A DNA stretch of 64,000 nt from Limnoperna fortunei (taxonomy: Eukaryota; Mollusca; Bivalvia; Mytilida; Modiolidae). Made by a program: the position numbers and the translations under genes. Below, in pieces: positions 34,218-46,570 of the stretch. The stretch spans positions 99,056,805 to 99,120,804 of the forward strand of contig OX104111.1 in the NCBI GenBank assembly GCA_944474755.1, given 5' to 3'. Within the stretch, counting starts at the first letter, position 1. Each line of letters opens with the position of its first letter. The notes under the pieces were generated by a model. It searched no databases. It worked only from the letters and a program-made list of their open reading frames with translations, and had not been told where the DNA came from.

Positions 34218-34640
34218 ATAAACGTGCTAATTTGCATACAATAACAACCATTCCCTAGTAAGAATCCAGTAATTTACATATGTATTACCCAAGTTTCAAC
34301 ACGCCATGCAGTTTCGGTTTTTTCAATGTTTTTCATGTAGTAAACGTTATTAAAAAGAGACACCAATGTCAATTAATACACAACGCACATTCAGTTATTA
34401 AAAACGGCAATAACTATCATCGCGTATCAATAATGATTCATTTTAAACACAAAACCAATTAAAAAAAAAAACGAGTGTAAGATTATTCGTTCTAACTTAT
34501 ATGCAAGAATCAGAATGAAATTCATCAACTTTTGTGATATTAAAACATGTCATTACTCCATGTAGAGATGCTGGAAAGATATAAAAATTATTTGTATTTG
34601 TAAGGTCCACAATCTTGACACTTGTAGAAATTATTTGTAG

Positions 34641-34774
34641 GATCCACAAATATCCACTTTGCTGTATAACTTGCTGTGTAATCCAGATTCTAGACTCCGT
34701 GCCAACCAAGTACTGGATAGTGAATATGTCAAGGCTAACTTGGATGTACCTTCATCAAGACTGTCAGATTCTAG
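34641..34774 (+). CDS. STK31: STK31-like gene, last kinase-fold exon
   Basis: Acceptor TTATTTGTAG and donor GTTTGT bound 134 nt (44 codons plus two bases), residues 367-411. The run LLYNLLCNPDSRLRANQVLD matches kinase subdomain XI, where LL..LL.xDPxxRxTAxQVL is usual, with the invariant arginine present. This ends the kinase fold. The exon ends in phase 2 (..AG), completed by C from the next exon to give serine. Confidence 0.72.
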
Positions 34775-34909
34775 GTTTGTGTTGATGATTCATAAGAATG
34801 TACATTAAATATGGAAGTTGCTGTAAAGAAACTGATATGAAATTGTGTTGTTAGGAAGTGAATAAAGCTGAAGATCTTGATGCTAACGGACAATTGAAAG
34901 TTCTTTCTT

Positions 34910-35066
34910 GCACTGTAGATGGTTAGGGAAGATGTGGTCATTCTAAAGTCTTCCTTACACTAGATGGTTAGGGAAGATGTGGTCATTCTAAAGTCTTCCT
35001 TGCACTGTAGATGGTTAGGGAAGATGTGGTCATTCTAAAGTCTTCCTTACACTAGATGATTTGGGA
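34910..35066. repeat. short tandem repeat, about 45-48 bp
   Basis: Three and a half units of GATGGTTAGGGAAGATGTGG TCATTCTAAAGTCTTCCTT, alternating between TTACACTA and TGCACTGTA junctions. Confidence 0.85.
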
Positions 35067-35131
35067 AGGTGTGGTACTAACTAATCAGATATCCTAATTA
35101 TTTTACGATAGTTTTAGTTAATTTCAATTTT

Positions 35132-36382
35132 TGTCTCGCCTGCGACGAAAGTCGCTGGAGGCGAGACATATGTATGGGAATCCAGCGGCGGCGGCGGCAT
35201 AAACACTTGACATCTTGCTTCATATCTTTGTAAGCCCCAGCCCTAGGTCCATCAAATTTGGTCCAGAGGTAGCTTATGATGAGTACTTGACAGTCAGTCA
35301 CCTGTCACCTGACCTTGACCTCAATTTAAGGTCCAGCGACTACGTTAAAGTTTTTGGGTTACGACAGTTCCTCTGTAACTACGCATGATAGGATGACAAT
35401 ATTTGGTGTATAGGTTGCTGATGACTAGTACATGACTGTCTGGTAGGTGTCACCTGACCTTGACCTAAATTTCACGGTCCAGCGACTACGTTAAAGTTTT
35501 TGGGTTACGACAGTTCCTCTGTAACCACGCATGGTAGGATGACAATATTTGGTATATAGGTTGCTGATGACTAGTACATGACTGTCTGGTAGGTGTCACC
35601 TGACCTTGACCTCAATTTCACAGTCCAGCGACTACGTTAAAGTTTTTGGGTTACGACAGTTCCTCTGTAACTACGCATGGTAGGATGACAATATTTGGTG
35701 TATAGGTTGCTGATGACTAGTACATGACTGTCTGGTAGGTGTCACCTGACCTTGACCTCAATTTCACGGTCCAGCGACTACGTTAAAGTTTTGGGGTTAC
35801 GACAGTTCCTCTGTAACTACGCATGGTAGGATGACAATATTTGGTGTATAGGTTGCTGATGACTAGTACATGACTGTCTGGTAGGTGTCACCTGACCTTG
35901 ACCTCAATTTCACGCTCCAGCGACTACATTAAAGTTTTTGGGTTACGACAGTTCCTCTGTAACTTCACATGGTAGGATGACAATATTTGGTATATAGGTT
36001 GCTGATGAATAGTACATGACTGTCTGGTAGGTGCCATTTGACCTTGACCTCAATTTCACGGTCCAGTGACTACGTTAAAGTTTTTAGGTTACTGCTGTTC
36101 CCCTGTAACCAAGCATGGTAGGATGACAATATTTGGTATATAGGTTGCTGATGAATAGTAAATGATTGTCTGGTAGGTGTCACCTGACCTTGACCTCAAT
36201 TTAACGGTTCAGCGACTTCGTTAAAGTTTTTGTATTAGGACAGTTCCTCTGTAACTATGCATAGTATGGTGACAATAATTGGTATACAGGCCGCTGCTCA
36301 TAATTAATGCTATTTACGTAATGCTTATGACGAAATTTATTTTCGTTACTGATGCGAAACGTTTTTCTGTGTCCACACTTGT
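35132..36382 (+). mobile_element. hairpin-headed element family B, copy 2, 3' arm deleted
   Basis: Same head hairpin as the 12.6-kb copy and about six 146-bp units. At the 3' end the sequence runs GATGCGAAACGTTTTT, so the distant arm CAGGCGAGAC is missing, but the small GTGTCCACAC hairpin and CACTTGT remain. From 36383 to about 36530 a ragged fragment of the same body follows. Confidence 0.72.
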
Positions 36383-36834
36383 TATTGCTAAGCATAAGCC
36401 ATATGTCCCTTAATTTTGGTCCAGAGGTAGCTGTTGATAAGTACTTGTAAGTTACCTGTCCTGACCTCAATTTCATTTAAGTCATTTTCTCAGTATATAG
36501 TTGCTGATGAATAGTAGGGGTCATTATCCTATTTGTGGAATTAATTTCCGGTGCATGTCAAAACAAGGCAGCATGACAAAATAGTCCCAATTTTCTTTTT
36601 TGTTTCTGCTTCTGCTTATAACTGTTATTGCTTAAGAGTTGGATATTGTGAGAGGTATGGCATAACTGTAGAACAAGAATGTCTTTACAGAGGAAGCACT
36701 TCGTAAAGTGTGTCATTTGGTGCAATGTGATCACAACATTGAAATGCCTGAAAGTTGCAAAATCATTCTTAAACTTCAAGGTAAAATTCTGGCATAAAGT
36801 TCATGGACGACCCTACTTTTTTCTCCATTTTTAT

Positions 36835-38241
36835 TGTCTCGCCTGCGACGTTTCGTCGCTGGAGGCGAGACATATGTATGGGAATCCGGCGGCGGCAGCG
36901 TAAACACTTGACATCTTGCTTCATATATTTGTAAGCCCAAGCCCTAGGTCCATCAAATTTGGTCCAGAGGTAGCTTATGATGAGTACTTGCCAGTCAGTT
37001 ACCTGTCACCTGACCTTGACCTCAATTTCACGGTCCAGCGACTACGTTAAAGTTTTTGGGTTACGACAGTTCCTCTGTAACTACGCATGGTAGGATGACA
37101 ATATTTGGTGTATAAGTTGCTGATGACTAGTACATGACTGTCTGGTAGGTGTCACATGACCTTGACCTCAATTTCACGGTCCAGCGACTACGTTAAAGTT
37201 TTTGGGTTACGACAGTTCCTCTGTAACTATGCATGGTAGGATGACAATATTTGGTGTATAGGTTGCTGATGACTAGTACATGACTGTCTGGTAGGTGTCA
37301 CCTGACCTTGAACTCAATTTCACGGTCCAGCGACTACGTTAAAGTTTTTGGGTTACGACAGTTCCTCTGTAACCACGCATGGTAGGATGACAATATTTGG
37401 TATATAGGTTGCTGATGACTAGTACATGACTGTCTGGTAGGTGTCACCTGACCTTGACCTCAATTTCACGGTCCAGCGACTACGTTAAAGTTTTTGGGTT
37501 ACGACAGTTCCTCTGTAACCACGCATGGTAGGATGACAATATTTGGTATATAGGTTGCTGATGACTAGAACATGACTGTCTGGTAGGTGTCACCTGACCT
37601 TGACCTCAATTTCACGGTCCAGTGACTACGTTAAAGTTTTTGGGTTACGGCAGTTACTCTGTTACCACGCATGGTAGGATGACAATCTTTGGTATATAGG
37701 TTGCTGATGACTAGTACATGACTGTCTGGTAGGTTCCACCTGACCTTGACCTCAATTTCACGGTCCAGCGACTACGTTAAAGTTTTTGGGTTACGACAGT
37801 TCCACTATAGCCACACATGGTAGGATGACAATATTTGGTATATAGGTTGCTAATGACTAGTACATGACTGTCTGGTAGGTGTCACTTGACCTTGACCTCA
37901 ATTTCACGGTCCAGCGACTGCATTAAAGTTTTTGGGTTACGGCAGTTTCTCTGTAACTATGCATGGTAGGATGACAATATTTGGTATATAGGTTGCTGAT
38001 GAATAGTACATGACTGTCTATTAGTTTCCACCTGACCTTGACCTCAATTTCACGGTCCAGCGACTACGTTAAAGTTTTTGGGTTACGGCTGTTTCCCTGT
38101 AACTATGCATGGTATGGTGACAATATTTCGTATACAGGCCGCTGCTGATATTTAATGCTATTTACGTAATGCTTATGATGAAATTTATTTTCGTTACTGA
38201 TGCGGAATGCAGGCGAGACATTTTTCTGTGTCCACACTTGT
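36835..38241 (+). mobile_element. hairpin-headed element family B, copy 3
   Basis: The head is GTCTCGCCTGCGACGTTTCG followed by TCGCTGGAGGCGAGAC. The loop differs from the other copies (GTTTCG in place of GAAAG). About seven and a half 146-bp units follow. The distant arm CAGGCGAGAC is at 38210-38219, then GTGTCCACAC and TTGT. It lies 450 bp after copy 2 in the same orientation. Confidence 0.75.
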
Positions 38242-38403
38242 GAAATTTAGCATTATATGTGTAATAAAAAATTTAGAAGTCTCGCCCATTTAGTTACTTT
38301 TGCACAGGCCATCCAAATGGATAATGACCTCCAGGACATGACAGTTTGGTAATTGTCACCATCTTGACCTCAATTTCATTGTCCAGTAGCTACGTTAAAA
38401 CTT

Positions 38404-39592
38404 TTTAGCTCACCTGGACCGAAGGTCCATGTGAGCTTTTGCCATCACTTGTCGTCCGTCGTTTTGTCGTCTGTCGTAAACTTTTTCAAAAATCTTCTCC
38501 TCTGAAACCACTGGGCCATTTTTTTCAAACTTGGCCACAATCATCCTTAGGGTTCCTAGTTTCAATTTTGTACCCAGGGTGTTAATTAACGGACAAATAT
38601 AGCCGCTGTTACTAAAAAAAAACATGGGGGTCAACACAAGTTTTTGATCATTATCTCAAAAATTATAATAGCTACAGAGAAAACCTTTACTTCAAATTGA
38701 GCAGCACATTATGGTCTACAATAGTTGCTATTAGTGTGAAGTTGTGTATTGGCTTCTTGTAGGAGTTATTGCCCTTTATTGACGATTTTTGACAAAATTT
38801 TTGGTATTTACAATATAACCTGAAAACTATACGAGTTGGAGTGAAACTGTAAATGGCAAAAATGATCAGCAATAAAAGACCTACAATTCACTTGATTAGT
38901 CTGAAAGAGTCAAATGACTCCTTATATGAGTTATTGCCCTTAAATGGCAATATTTTGTGAAATTTTTCGTTTTTGTCCTGTAACTTAAAAACCATAACAG
39001 CTAGAGTGAAATTATAAATTGCAAAAATGATCAGCATTAAAAGCCCTACAATTCACTTAATTGGTCTGAAATTGTCAGATGACTCCTTATAGGGGTTATT
39101 GCCCTTAAATGACAATTTTGTTAAGAAATTTTCTATTTTTGTCCTGTAACTTGAAAACTAAAGCAGCTAAATTGAAACTGTAAATTGCACAAATTATCAG
39201 TGATAGAAGCCCTACAAATGATTGCTTAGTCCAAAATTGCAAGATGACTCTTTAAAGGAGTTATTGCCCTTTCATTATGAATTTGGACAAATGAACAGTT
39301 TTTGAATTATAAATTAGTCTATAACACACCTACTAGTAGAAGTAAAACTGTAAATTTTTAAAGAACCCTAAAGGACAATGCCTACAAACCATTTAATTTT
39401 CAGAAATTGTCTGATGGCACCTTATAGGAGTTATTGTATTTAACTAAAATTTTTGAAGAAATGTCTAGTTTTTGCACAGTAACTTAAAAGCTATAACAAC
39501 TAGACTGAAACTGTTAATTTCAAAAATTTAAATATAGTTGGAAGTCATTTGGATTCCAGGTGAGCAAATCAGGCTCCTGGGAGCCTCTAGTT
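38404..39592 (+). mobile_element. hairpin-headed element family C, copy 2
   Basis: The head AGCTCACCTGGACC / GGTCCATGTGAGCT (38407-38437) forms a hairpin with loop GAA and one C-T mismatch. The distant arm CCAGGTGAGC (39556-39565) pairs perfectly with GCTCACCTGG of the head. GGCTCCTGGGAGCC (39572-39585) and CTAG follow. The body has four to five ~180-bp diverged units, each with GGAGTTATTGCCCTT-like text. Confidence 0.75.
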
Positions 39593-39745
39593 TATTAGGT
39601 GAGGTCTTTATTAATAGTGCATAGTAAGATGATAATAGTTGGTAAATGTTATTAATCAATGATGCATGACAGTCGGGTAGATGTACTTTGACATTGACCT
39701 TTATATATCAGTGACTGCATCAGAATTATGTTACAAATACTTTTT

Positions 39746-40180
39746 ATACCTGCCACACAAAGCTGTGTGGTATGATACCTTCCATATGGATATGAGTGAC
39801 TGCCCATCTGTCCCTTCCTCTGTGTTTTCCAGAAGATAACTTGAAAACATGTCAACCGATTTTGTTTAAAAACTGCACAGCTGTTAAGTAGTACAAAATG
39901 AAGATCAAGTTTAATTTTCAGCAAAATCCCTTTTATAGTTTTTGACTGCCAATTTGTAATTATTTTTATAGGCCCTAGGTCAAGGTAAAAATTGTCTTCT
40001 GAGATGGATTGTTATCATGATCAGCTGTAACTATATGCTCATTTGCATTCAGTAATATATGTTCATGAATATTAAAAACAATGCAATGTGACAGGGTATC
40101 ATTTAATGTCCCATTAAATGCCCTATTTTTTTCACTTCTGATTTGGAATGCACTCGAGACGTTTTAAGGTGTCCACATTG
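39746..40180 (+). mobile_element. hairpin-headed element family A, copy 2, with a family B-like tail fragment
   Basis: The head ATACCTGCCACACA / TGTGTGGTAT is at 39746-39773. The distant arm GTGACAGGGTAT (40088-40099) is a degraded match. The following hairpin CATTTAATG-TCC-CATTAAATG is perfect. Directly after, CTCGAGACGTTTTAAGGTGT then CCACATTGT resembles the 3' end of family B. It sits about 120 bp before the terminal exon of the host gene. Confidence 0.6.
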
Positions 40181-40298
40181 TTTAAATATATGCACTTCTT
40201 GTTAGGAATTGTCTTCAATTTCCTTATAATGCAGCATTAATGAATTATATAATGCTTATTTTAACACTAATAAATAAAAAGAACTTTTATTTTTACAG

Positions 40299-40767
40299 CA
40301 CTGAAGACATGTTCTCTACATCTAACTCAATTTGTACTGTTATAGACTTTAGTGAAACTCTACCACCCTGCCAAGATGTACTCAATATTTGTAGTGAGAA
40401 TTTAAATAACGATTCGTATCCATCTGTTCATGATACACGCAACACAGGCAGTACGTCACCTATAGATTCTTTTCCTGTAGTTTCCCAGTTTGACCCGTTG
40501 GACATGTGTGACAATCAAGATGCAAAATCTCAAGGAATTTTTGCCAATAGCATGAATAGTACTAACAGTTCAATGGAAATGTTGGCCAATTGCCTATTAC
40601 AAATGCCTCCATTGTCCGAGTTACCAGGGTTACCTGAATCTGACCAAGAAATATCAGAAAGTTACCAAAAACCAGATGGAATAGAGGAAGAAATAACAGG
40701 TGGTAATATCACACCAATAACAGAGGAACTGGATGAGAGCCATCAAGATAATACAGACTTTAATTAA
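40299..40767 (+). CDS. STK31: STK31-like gene, terminal exon with long acidic tail
   Basis: The acceptor TTTTTACAG is followed by 1 + 468 nt. The first base completes a serine codon, then STEDMFSTS continues to DNTDFN and TAA at 40765-40767. The exon adds 155 residues after the kinase fold, rich in S, T, D, E and N, with no recognised domain and probably disordered. From memory, vertebrate STK31 ends sooner after the kinase fold, so the long tail may be lineage-specific. An in-frame ATG at 40240 lies in intron and is not needed, because the phase matches the exon at 34641-34774. Confidence 0.75.
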
Positions 40768-41070
40768 ACAGTTCCATTGTCCATTATAATAGTGTTCTTT
40801 TACTCGTTTAAAACTTTTCAGAGAAAAATACATGGCGGAGATAGATATAAGTTTTTTTATCAAGTTGGTGTGAAAAATTGTCAAAAATTCAGTTGGTAGT
40901 ACCCTAAGCTATGTATCTCTGACCCCTGTCTGGAAATGCCCTCCTTTAGTTTGATGAATGGAAAAGAAAACAGAGTATAAGATAGTTAACTTGATTAAAA
41001 TGTCATTGGATAACAGCTATACCAGACAACTTGTATTGTTATGTTATAAATATCATTAATGTTAGGTTTT
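40768..41070. other. 3' untranslated or flanking sequence
   Basis: AT-rich sequence after the stop codon up to the next repeat; only the weak ATTAAA signal noted above. Confidence 0.4.
40994..40999 (+). promoter_or_regulatory. possible polyadenylation signal (ATTAAA)
   Basis: ATTAAA lies 227 bases after the stop codon and before the repeat that begins at 41071. No AATAAA is seen between 40768 and 41070. Such hexamers are common by chance in AT-rich DNA, so this is weak. Confidence 0.25.
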
Positions 41071-42759
41071 TAGCTCACCTGACCCGAAGGGTCATGTGAG
41101 CTATTGCCATCACTTGGCGTCCGTCGTCGTCGTCGTTAACTTTTCTTCAAAAATCTTCTCCTCCAAAACCACTGAAGGGATTGCTTTGAAACTTTGCATA
41201 CATCATCAGTAAAATGCCCTCTACCAAGTTTGCCCAAATCATGGCCTCAAACAAACCAACATGGCCGCCATGGCTAAAAATAGAACAGAGGGGTCAAAAT
41301 ACAGTTTTTTGCTTATAGTTCAAAAAGTATAACAGATACAGGAAAACCGAAGAGACGTTCCTTCTTCAGCATCTAAAGCTCTACAAAACACTCCATTGGG
41401 TCAAAGTTGTATGATGACTCCTTGTAGGAGTTATTGCCCTTTAAGTGTCAAAATTCATGATTTTTGCCTCAAAATCTTGAAAATTATTAGAACTAGAGAA
41501 AAAGTTAGCATTGCTTAATTGTTCTGCTCTATGAGGGCTACAAAAATGACTTAAGGGTCAAGATTGTCTGATTAACCGTTTAAGAGTTATTCCCCTTGAA
41601 CTGTTTTTTTTAATCGGTTTTAATTGATTTTTTAAAATCTTCTCCTCTGAAACAACTGAAAGTACTGCTTTGAAACTTTGTACACATCATCTGTCAAATG
41701 TCCTCAACCAAGTTTGCACCAACCATGACTGCAGATTAACCAACATGGCCACCATGGCTAAAAATAGGATTTGGGGGGGGGAGGTAAAATACAGTTTTTG
41801 GCTTATATTTAAAAAAGTGTAACAGATACAGGAAAACCGAAGAGACCTTCCTTCTTCAGCATCTAAAGCTCTACAAAACACTTCATTGGGTCAAAGTTGT
41901 ATGATGACTCCTTGTAGGAGTTATTGCCCTTTAAGTGTCAAAATTCATGATTTTTGCCATTTTTGCCTCAAAATCTTGAAAATTATTAGAACTAGAGAAA
42001 AAGTTAGCATTGCTTAATTGTTCTGCTCTATGAGGGCTACAAAAATGACTTAAGGGTCAAGATTGTCTGATTAACCGTTTAAGAGTTATTCCCCTTGAAC
42101 TGTTTTTTTTAATCGGTTTTAATTGATTTTTTAAAATCTACTCCTCTGAAACAACTGAAAGTACTGCTTTGAAACTTTGTACACATCATCTGTCAAATGT
42201 CCTCAACCAAGTTTGCACCAACCATGACTGCAGATTAACCAACATGGCCACCATGGCTAAAAATAGGATGGGGGGGGGGGGGGCGGTAAAATACAGTTTT
42301 TGGCTTATATTTAAAAAAGTGTAACAGATACAGGAAAACCGAAGAGACATGCCTTCATCTGCATCAAAAGCTCTAAGAAACACTCCATTGGGTTGAAGTT
42401 GTATGACGACTCCTTATAGGAGTTATTGCCCTTTAATTGTCAAAATTGATGATTTTTGCCATTTTTGCCTCAAAATCTTGAAAATTATTAGAACTAGAGA
42501 AAAAGTTAGCATTGCTTAATTGTTCTGCTCTATGAGGGCTACAAAAATGACTTAAGGGTCAAGATTGTCTGATTAACCGTTTAAGAGTTATTCCCCTTGA
42601 ACTGTTTTTTTTAATCGGTTTTAATTGATTTTTTAAAATCTTCTCCTCTGAAACAACTGAAAGTACTGCAATTCCTTATAGCAAAGAAAAGCTGGATAAA
42701 AAAGGGTTGTTTGGTTTCAGGTTCAGGTGAGCGATACAGGCTCCTGGGAGCCTCTAGTT
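41071..42759 (+). mobile_element. hairpin-headed element family C, copy 3, with ~500-bp internal triplication
   Basis: The head GCTCACCTGACCC / GGGTCATGTGAGC is at 41073-41101. The distant arm TCAGGTGAGC (42723-42732) is perfectly complementary to GCTCACCTGA. GGCTCCTGGGAGCC (42739-42752) and CTAG follow. A ~500-bp unit starting CTCCTCTGAAACAACTGAAA repeats at 41642, 42141 and 42643 (last partial), with a more diverged first unit. Homopolymer G runs lie at about 41772 and 42270. The two minus-strand frames ending ...SWLVQTWLRTFDR are copies of this unit. Confidence 0.75.
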
Positions 42760-43979
42760 TGGTAAAAGTTGTTTGAAAGCCATCTATTGTTGTTAGAATT
42801 AAATTAGAGTGAGCAACAACATGCAATCTCTTACAGTATTTAGTTAAAGGGGGGGGGGAGTCATAAACCAATGTGTAAATCATTTAAAATGTTGCCAATT
42901 AAACATATTTTTGTACTCTAGTTATGTTAGATTTAGTTTTCTGTAAATTCTAATTAATTTTACTGGTATGTTCATAGTGCAGTTGGGAAGAACTACAGAT
43001 TGTTTCAAGCTTCCATGTTGTTATTTTTTATAAACATATTTTAAAATTGACTTGAAGGTTAATAGTATGAGAGCCTATTTTTGAGTGTTTGTGCATTTAT
43101 ATTTCAAATTTAAAAGATTAATCAGTGAAGAGAAGAAAAAAGCTTTATAGAAATTTTCTCTATACTGACCTTATTAGCTACAACTTTGTATTTAAGCCAT
43201 TAATTAATAGATATGCTAGTATTACAAGTGTTTGATATTCAATAATGAAAGAAATTTAGATTTTGTTAACCATAAATGGGTTAATTTTCCTAGGTGTTTT
43301 AAATGATGGTGTCATAAACCCACTTGGCAAAGGGGATTTTTATCAGACGGGAATTTCTTTTATGAAAATTTTGATAATGGATTTATATATGGATATTGTT
43401 TTCTAAATACTTCTAACAAGGAAAATAATTGTATGTGCAGTGAGTCTTGTTGGAATTCTCCTCACCATGGAGTGATGCTGGAATCTGAAAAAATCTGTTC
43501 TGAAGTTGGATATCTAAATAGAGAAATTCTTGTCTCTGAACCTTTTCCACTGTCATGTCCTATGCTTGTAATTTTTTTTTCAGTTGACTTTGTAATACAT
43601 TCATTTTTTATTCTATGCATGGTTCTTTTTGCATAAAAATTTTAAGAATTTTCATTGAATTAGAAGTGTTATACTGTAAGTTTGTATAGCTGTCAAGAAT
43701 TTTGTTAACATGGATTTTTTTAAAGAAAATTTTATTTTCAGTTTTAAGGCAAGATGCCTTGATTTTGAGTTATAATTGTAAACCAAGGACAATGGAATGC
43801 TGCTATCATTTGCTGGCTATGACTCTATATATGAACTATTAAATCGTTGAGATTTTTCCAGAATTAAACAGATTTCAGGATTTTGAAAGATTCCTTCTCT
43901 ATTTTATGTTTTACAGGATTTGCTCGATTTCTTGACAATTTTCAATTTAAAAAAATTTACATATATTGTGAACAATTTT
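42760..43979. other. intergenic sequence, nothing recognised
   Basis: AT-rich. A frame at 43433-43636 after an AG looks faintly exon-like but has no second exon or known motif. Confidence 0.4.
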
Positions 43980-45090
43980 TGTCTCGCCTGCGACGAAAGT
44001 CGCTGGAGGCGAGACATATGTATGGGAATCCGGCGGCGGCGTAAACACTTGACATCTTGCTTCATATCTTTGTAAGCCCAAGCCCTAGGTCCATCAGATT
44101 TGGTCCAGAGGTAGCTTATGATGAGTACTTGCCAGTCAGTCACCTGTCACCTGACCTTGACCTCAATTTCACGGTCCAGTGACTACGTTAAAGTTTTTGG
44201 GTTACGACAGTTCCTCTGTAACTATGCATGGTAGGATGACAATATTTGGTGTATAGGTTGCTGATGACTAGTACATGACTGTCTGGTAGGTGTCACCTGA
44301 CCTTGACCTCAATTTCACGGTCCAGCGACTACGTTAAAGTTTTGGGGTTACGACAGTTCCTCTGTAACTACGCATGGTAGGATGACAATATTTGGTGTAT
44401 AGGTTGCTGATGACTAGTACATGACTGTCTGGTAGGTGTCACCTGACCTTGACCTCAATTTCACTGTCTAGCGACTACGTTAAAGTTTTGGAGTTACGAC
44501 AGTTCCTCTGTAACTATGCATGGTAGGATGACAATATTAGGTGTATAGGTTGCTGATGACTAGTACATGACTGTCTGGTAGGTGTCACCTGACCTTGACC
44601 TCAATTTCACGGTCCAGCGACTACGTTAAAGTTTTGGGGTTACGACAGTTCCTCTGTAACTACGCATGGTAGGATGACAATATTTGGTGTATAGGTTGCT
44701 GATGACTAGTACATGACTGTCTGGTAGGTGTCACCTGATCTTGACCTCAATTTCACGGTCCAGCGACTGCGTTAAAGTTTTTGGGTTACGATAGTTCCTC
44801 TGTAACTACGCATGGTAGGATGACAATATTTGGTATATAGGTTGCTGATTAATAGTACATGACTGTCTGGTAGGTTCCACCTGACCTTGACCTCAATTTC
44901 ACGGTCCAGCGACTACGTTAAAGTTTTTGTATTAGGACAGTTCCTCTGTAACTATGCATAGTATGGTGACAATATTTGGTATACAGGCCGCTGCTCATAA
45001 TTAATGCTATTAACGTAATGCTTATGACGAAATTTATTTTCGTTACTGATGCGGAATTCAGGCGAGACGTTTTTCTGTGTCCACACTTGT
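43980..45090 (+). mobile_element. hairpin-headed element family B, copy 4
   Basis: Head hairpin as in copy 1, about five and a half 146-bp units, distant arm CAGGCGAGAC at 45059-45068, terminal hairpin GTGTCCACAC and CACTTGT. It is the shortest of the four copies, the difference being mainly the number of units. Confidence 0.75.
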
Positions 45091-46016
45091 GTAATTATTA
45101 TCACGTAATTGTTTTCCAGTAAATTCTAGTGAAGCATGATTATTCCTATGGAGGAAATTATTATTGTGCTAAGCATTTTATAGTACATGATTAAATAGAC
45201 ATCCATTCAATATGAGTTTAAAAACTTATTATCATATTACATGGCCCTAAATTCTAATATGACGTGCCTAAAACGCTTCGAGTCCACACCAGGTGTAAAA
45301 CAAGTATATACTACTAATCAACGTCGTAAAACAAAACAATTTATGGCCACATCATAGTATGATTTTTCACATATTTTAACAACGTCCCAATCAAATCGTG
45401 TGTCCCAAATAGACGAGTCCTGCAACTCAAAAGATATGTTGTTAAAAATAGTTATTAACACTATGGAAATAAAATAATCCTAATTAACAGACATGGTATT
45501 ATGAGTTTTGATTTGTAATACCAAAAATTATTTTATTTGCTAAGTTAGTAAATCTGTTTTGATGACAACCACTTAGCATAGAATTGTTGAACTGACATTT
45601 ATACTCGTTACCGTTAAAGGAGATTTTTTTTTCATTTTAGAATTTGCAGAAGTGATATGCAATAAATAAATGAAATCTTTTTTGTTAGAAAATTGTATTA
45701 TCTGTATGTTGTTCTATTAATCTTGGTACCATAGCAACAAAATTTGTAAAAACTAAGTTTTATCATTTTGCTTCAGTCAAATCAACAAAGAGGGTACAGA
45801 ATTAGTATCTCATTAATAAAAATGAGTGAAGTTATCATTATGGGGTTTTTATATTACTCATTCTTCAAACTTTTCTGTATTTTTATCCGTTGATTACTTG
45901 TTAGTAAACTGATGCATTTCATATTCTCCATTTTTTTTACTGTTACACTAGTCAAAGTACTGAGCTTTTATTGTTTTTTTATAAAATAAATTCTGTTGAG
46001 CCGCATGGTTGTATAT
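45091..46016. other. intergenic sequence, nothing recognised
   Basis: AT-rich; no element ends or exons that I can support. Confidence 0.4.
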
Positions 46017-46027
46017 CATTGTTCTGT

Positions 46028-46281
46028 TGGGGCCGTGGTGGCCGAGTGGTTAAGGTAGTTTGTCTACTATTGACCATGTGGTCTGTCAACACTGAGATTG
46101 CAGGTTCAATTCTCACTGCAGACGTGGTGTACTCGACTCCAATCTTTATTGACAACGATTGCCAGTTTTCCTACCAAGGATGGGGTTTTCTCTGGCTTCC
46201 TCCCCCAATAAAAACTGGAGGCCATGATATAGCTGAAAAAATTGCTGAAAGTGGCGGTAAAACACCATTCAAACGAACAAA
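46028..46281 (+). mobile_element. tRNA-derived SINE, copy 1
   Basis: The head is tRNA-like (Leu/Ser type): A box TGGCCGAGTGG (46039-46049) and B box GGTTCAATTC (46103-46112). The body has CTCGACTCCAATC, and the tail CATGATATAGCTGAAAAAAT followed by GGTAAAACACCATTCAAACG. Flanks CATTGTTCTGT (46017-46027) and CATTGTCCTGT (46282-46292) form an 11-bp target duplication with one difference. The 114-residue frame across it is not a gene. Confidence 0.85.
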
Positions 46282-46570
46282 CATTGTCCTGTCATATTGT
46301 AGATTCTGCTGTTAATATCCACAACTTCATTCATTACAAACAGTTATCAGTTAAGTTGAACTGGAATAAAACTATGAACACTTTGGATATAAAGTGAAAG
46401 ATCCATGATATGACCAAACTGTGATATCAGGAGGTGCTATAAGAAAAAAGGGGTTGGGTTTTTTGTTTATATATATATACTTATTTATTTGTAAGGGCCC
46501 CACCAATTAAAGTGATCAGTCTGTCCGTTTGTCCCGAACTACTAGTAACTTTGTTTGGGCTATAACTATT

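Noticed and set aside
40240..40298. ATG at 40240 as an independent gene start for the last exon
   Set aside because: The stretch before 40299 is intron-like, and the exon joins in phase to the kinase exon ending at 34774.
43433..43636. Possible downstream exon after AG at 43437
   Set aside because: No matching donor or partner exon, and the host gene already has a stop at 40767.
46028..46112. A functional tRNA gene
   Set aside because: A and B boxes are present, but the fold is interrupted and a SINE body, tail and target duplication follow; it is a SINE head.
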